The position numbers and the translations under genes were made by a program. Below, in pieces: positions 62,886-64,000 of a stretch of 64,000 bases of DNA (within the stretch, counting starts at the first letter, position 1; the number at the start of each line of letters is the position of its first letter). The notes beneath the pieces are model-generated. The model saw nothing but the letters and a program-made list of their open reading frames with translations, did no database searches and was not told the origin of the DNA. The DNA comes from CAIYTF01 sp963664845 (GTDB lineage Bacteria > Bacteroidota > Ignavibacteria > Ignavibacteriales > Ignavibacteriaceae): assembly GCA_963664845.1 (NCBI GenBank), contig OY761615.1:5580001-5644000 (forward strand), given 5' to 3'.

Positions 62886-63925
62886 TATACCTGATCGTCC
62901 TTTTCTGTTCCATATTCTTTAATCGCATTTTCAGTTTTTTCAACAATCCGGTGCTCAACCATTTTTTTTGCTACTGCCACCATGTTTTTGATGGCTTTAG
63001 GACCACTGGAACCATGACCTATGATAGAAATACCTTTTATTCCAAGAAGCGGAACTCCGCCATGTTCCTGGTAATCAGTACTTTTTAATGCCTCTGAAAG
63101 AGAGCTCTTAAATAAACCAACTTTTAATTTGTTGAAAAAGGAAATTGCAGCATATTCTTTTAATAGATGCTTTAATAATCCTGTTATACCTTCGGCAAAT
63201 TTGAGCACGATATTTCCGACAAATCCATCGCAAACGACTACATGAGCCGTCCCTTTGAAGATATCGCGTCCTTCTATATTACCTATGAAGTTCAATTTTG
63301 CTTTTTTAAGCAAAGCATAAGTCTCAAGACTCACTTCGTTGCCTTTGCTCTCTTCTTCCCCAATATTCAGAAGACCAACTTTAGGGTTATCCACGCCATA
63401 AACTTCTTTGGCGTAGATGCTCCCCATGATGGCAAACTCAACCAAATGACGCGGTTTGCAATCAACGTTTGCTCCCGCATCAATAATGGTTACGGGCCCA
63501 CCGGCGCTGGGCATAAAGGAGCCCATGGTAGGACGACTTACACCGCGAATCCTTCCTATAATCAATGTTGATGCAGCCATCATTGCGCCGGTATTGCCGG
63601 CGCTGACAAAAGCATCAAACTTGCCATCTCTAATCAGTTCACATCCGCGAACGATTGAGGAATCTTTTTTGGTTCTGATTGCGGCAGTTGGAGAGTCACC
63701 CATCTCAATCACCTCAGAAGCACTAATAATCCGGTCAGCGGCAAATGCAAGATTTTTCTCTGAAAGGATTTTTTGTATTTCTGCAGATTTGCCAATAAGA
63801 TATACTTCCACGCCCGGAAGTTCTTTTTGCGCTTGTACCGCACCGACGACACAATTGAGAGGAGCAAAGTCTCCTCCCATTGCATCGACGATAATTTTAC
63901 AAGAGCCTGGTGAAGTTGAAGTCAT
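62885..63925 (-). CDS. plsX: Phosphate acyltransferase PlsX
   Basis: PlsX turns acyl-ACP into acyl-phosphate, the donor for PlsY in phospholipid synthesis. The 346 residues include KIIVDAMGGDFAPLN at the start, ASEVIEMGDSP, VSAGNTGAMMAAS, ALPTxxG-like SRPTMGSFMP, VVCDGFVGNIVLK and the C-terminal LLGIKGISIIGHGSSGPKAI. Length is normal. It sits 11 bases after rpmF and overlaps fabH by one base, giving the classic rpmF-plsX-fabH order. Confidence 0.97.
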   Translation of the reverse strand: MTSTSPGSCKIIVDAMGGDFAPLNCVVGAVQAQKELPGVEVYLIGKSAEIQKILSEKNLAFAADRIISASEVIEMGDSPTAAIRTKKDSSIVRGCELIRDGKFDAFVSAGNTGAMMAASTLIIGRIRGVSRPTMGSFMPSAGGPVTIIDAGANVDCKPRHLVEFAIMGSIYAKEVYGVDNPKVGLLNIGEEESKGNEVSLETYALLKKAKLNFIGNIEGRDIFKGTAHVVVCDGFVGNIVLKFAEGITGLLKHLLKEYAAISFFNKLKVGLFKSSLSEALKSTDYQEHGGVPLLGIKGISIIGHGSSGPKAIKNMVAVAKKMVEHRIVEKTENAIKEYGTEKDDQV

Positions 63926-63936
63926 TAGGCAGGGGC

Positions 63937-64000
63937 TTAGGACTTAGGCAGAAGGATTGTACGTCCATCATAATATCCACAGGAAGGGCATGCATGATGC
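63937..64000 (-). CDS. rpmF: Ribosomal protein L32, C-terminal fragment at window edge
   Basis: Reading in from the right edge on the minus strand gives HHACPSCGYYDGRTILLPKS and a TAA stop at 63937-63939. The CPSCG pair is the second half of the zinc ribbon of bacterial L32, followed by the typical YYDGR. The 5' part lies outside the window. Its position 11 bases before plsX matches the usual rpmF-plsX arrangement and confirms the call despite only 20 visible codons. Confidence 0.92.
   Translation of the reverse strand, partial: HHACPSCGYYDGRTILLPKS

Overview
The window reads as chromosomal DNA from the Bacteroidota/Chlorobiota branch, most likely an Ignavibacteria-type bacterium. Four secreted proteins carry a C-terminal type IX secretion (T9SS) sorting domain opening with YPNPFNP, the style common in Ignavibacteria. 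Other supporting signs are a large TonB-dependent receptor with a carboxypeptidase-regulatory-like N-terminus, a Spt-type sphingolipid cluster, GH92 and PL7 polysaccharide enzymes, and TAnnTTTG-like -7 promoter boxes. Many genes nevertheless keep recognisable Shine-Dalgarno sequences. I see no tRNA, rRNA, CRISPR array, intact insertion sequence or prophage. The lineage call is inference from protein style, not from a marker gene.

Layout. 1-4.3 kb: 3' part of an ATPase/STAS-like regulator, a ClC chloride channel with CBS domains, and a lipoprotein. 4.5-10.5 kb: a YdeI-like protein and a polysaccharide patch with a PL7 alginate lyase, a frameshifted lipoprotein gene and a GH92 mannosidase. 10.5-22.6 kb: an acyl-ACP thioesterase, a LysM gene that looks 5'-truncated, and T9SS cargo including two large paralogues flanking a beta-propeller protein. 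22.9-31.5 kb: acyl-CoA dehydrogenase, M24 peptidase, glycosyltransferase, a C-terminally truncated DnaE-type polymerase, aroC, a metallo-beta-lactamase-fold hydrolase and an outer-membrane protein. 31.5-44.4 kb: typA, a TonB receptor, hemH-hemG-hemB, glgA, a PUA-containing rRNA methyltransferase, a lipid kinase and a cytochrome-c-like lipoprotein. 44.4-49.9 kb: a probable sphingolipid/ceramide locus (epimerase-like reductase, serine palmitoyltransferase, GNAT-type ceramide synthase candidate) followed by a membrane GT2 and a methyltransferase. 49.9-56.7 kb: cdd, purine nucleoside phosphorylase, rsmE, an outer-membrane BamA/TamA-like barrel, a YccU-like protein and gcvP. 57.2-64 kb: the fatty-acid operon on the minus strand, rpmF(partial)-plsX-fabH-fabD-DUF3109-fabG-acpP-fabF-rnc, with overlapping reading frames from plsX through fabG.

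How it fits together. The fatty-acid operon makes acyl-ACP. The thioesterase can release acyl chains. The Spt cluster would combine an acyl donor with serine to make sphingoid bases and ceramide, and the adjacent GT2 and methyltransferase may modify envelope lipids. The T9SS cargo, TonB receptor, lipoproteins and polysaccharide enzymes point to a heterotroph that exports enzymes and takes up polymers such as alginate and mannose-containing glycans.

The items most worth a second look are the 534-residue polymerase, which keeps all three palm aspartates but has a degenerate PHP site and no C-terminal half; the sphingolipid locus; a long inverted repeat between acpP and fabF; a Cys-rich DUF3109 gene embedded in the fab operon; and the frameshifted lipoprotein gene in the polysaccharide patch.
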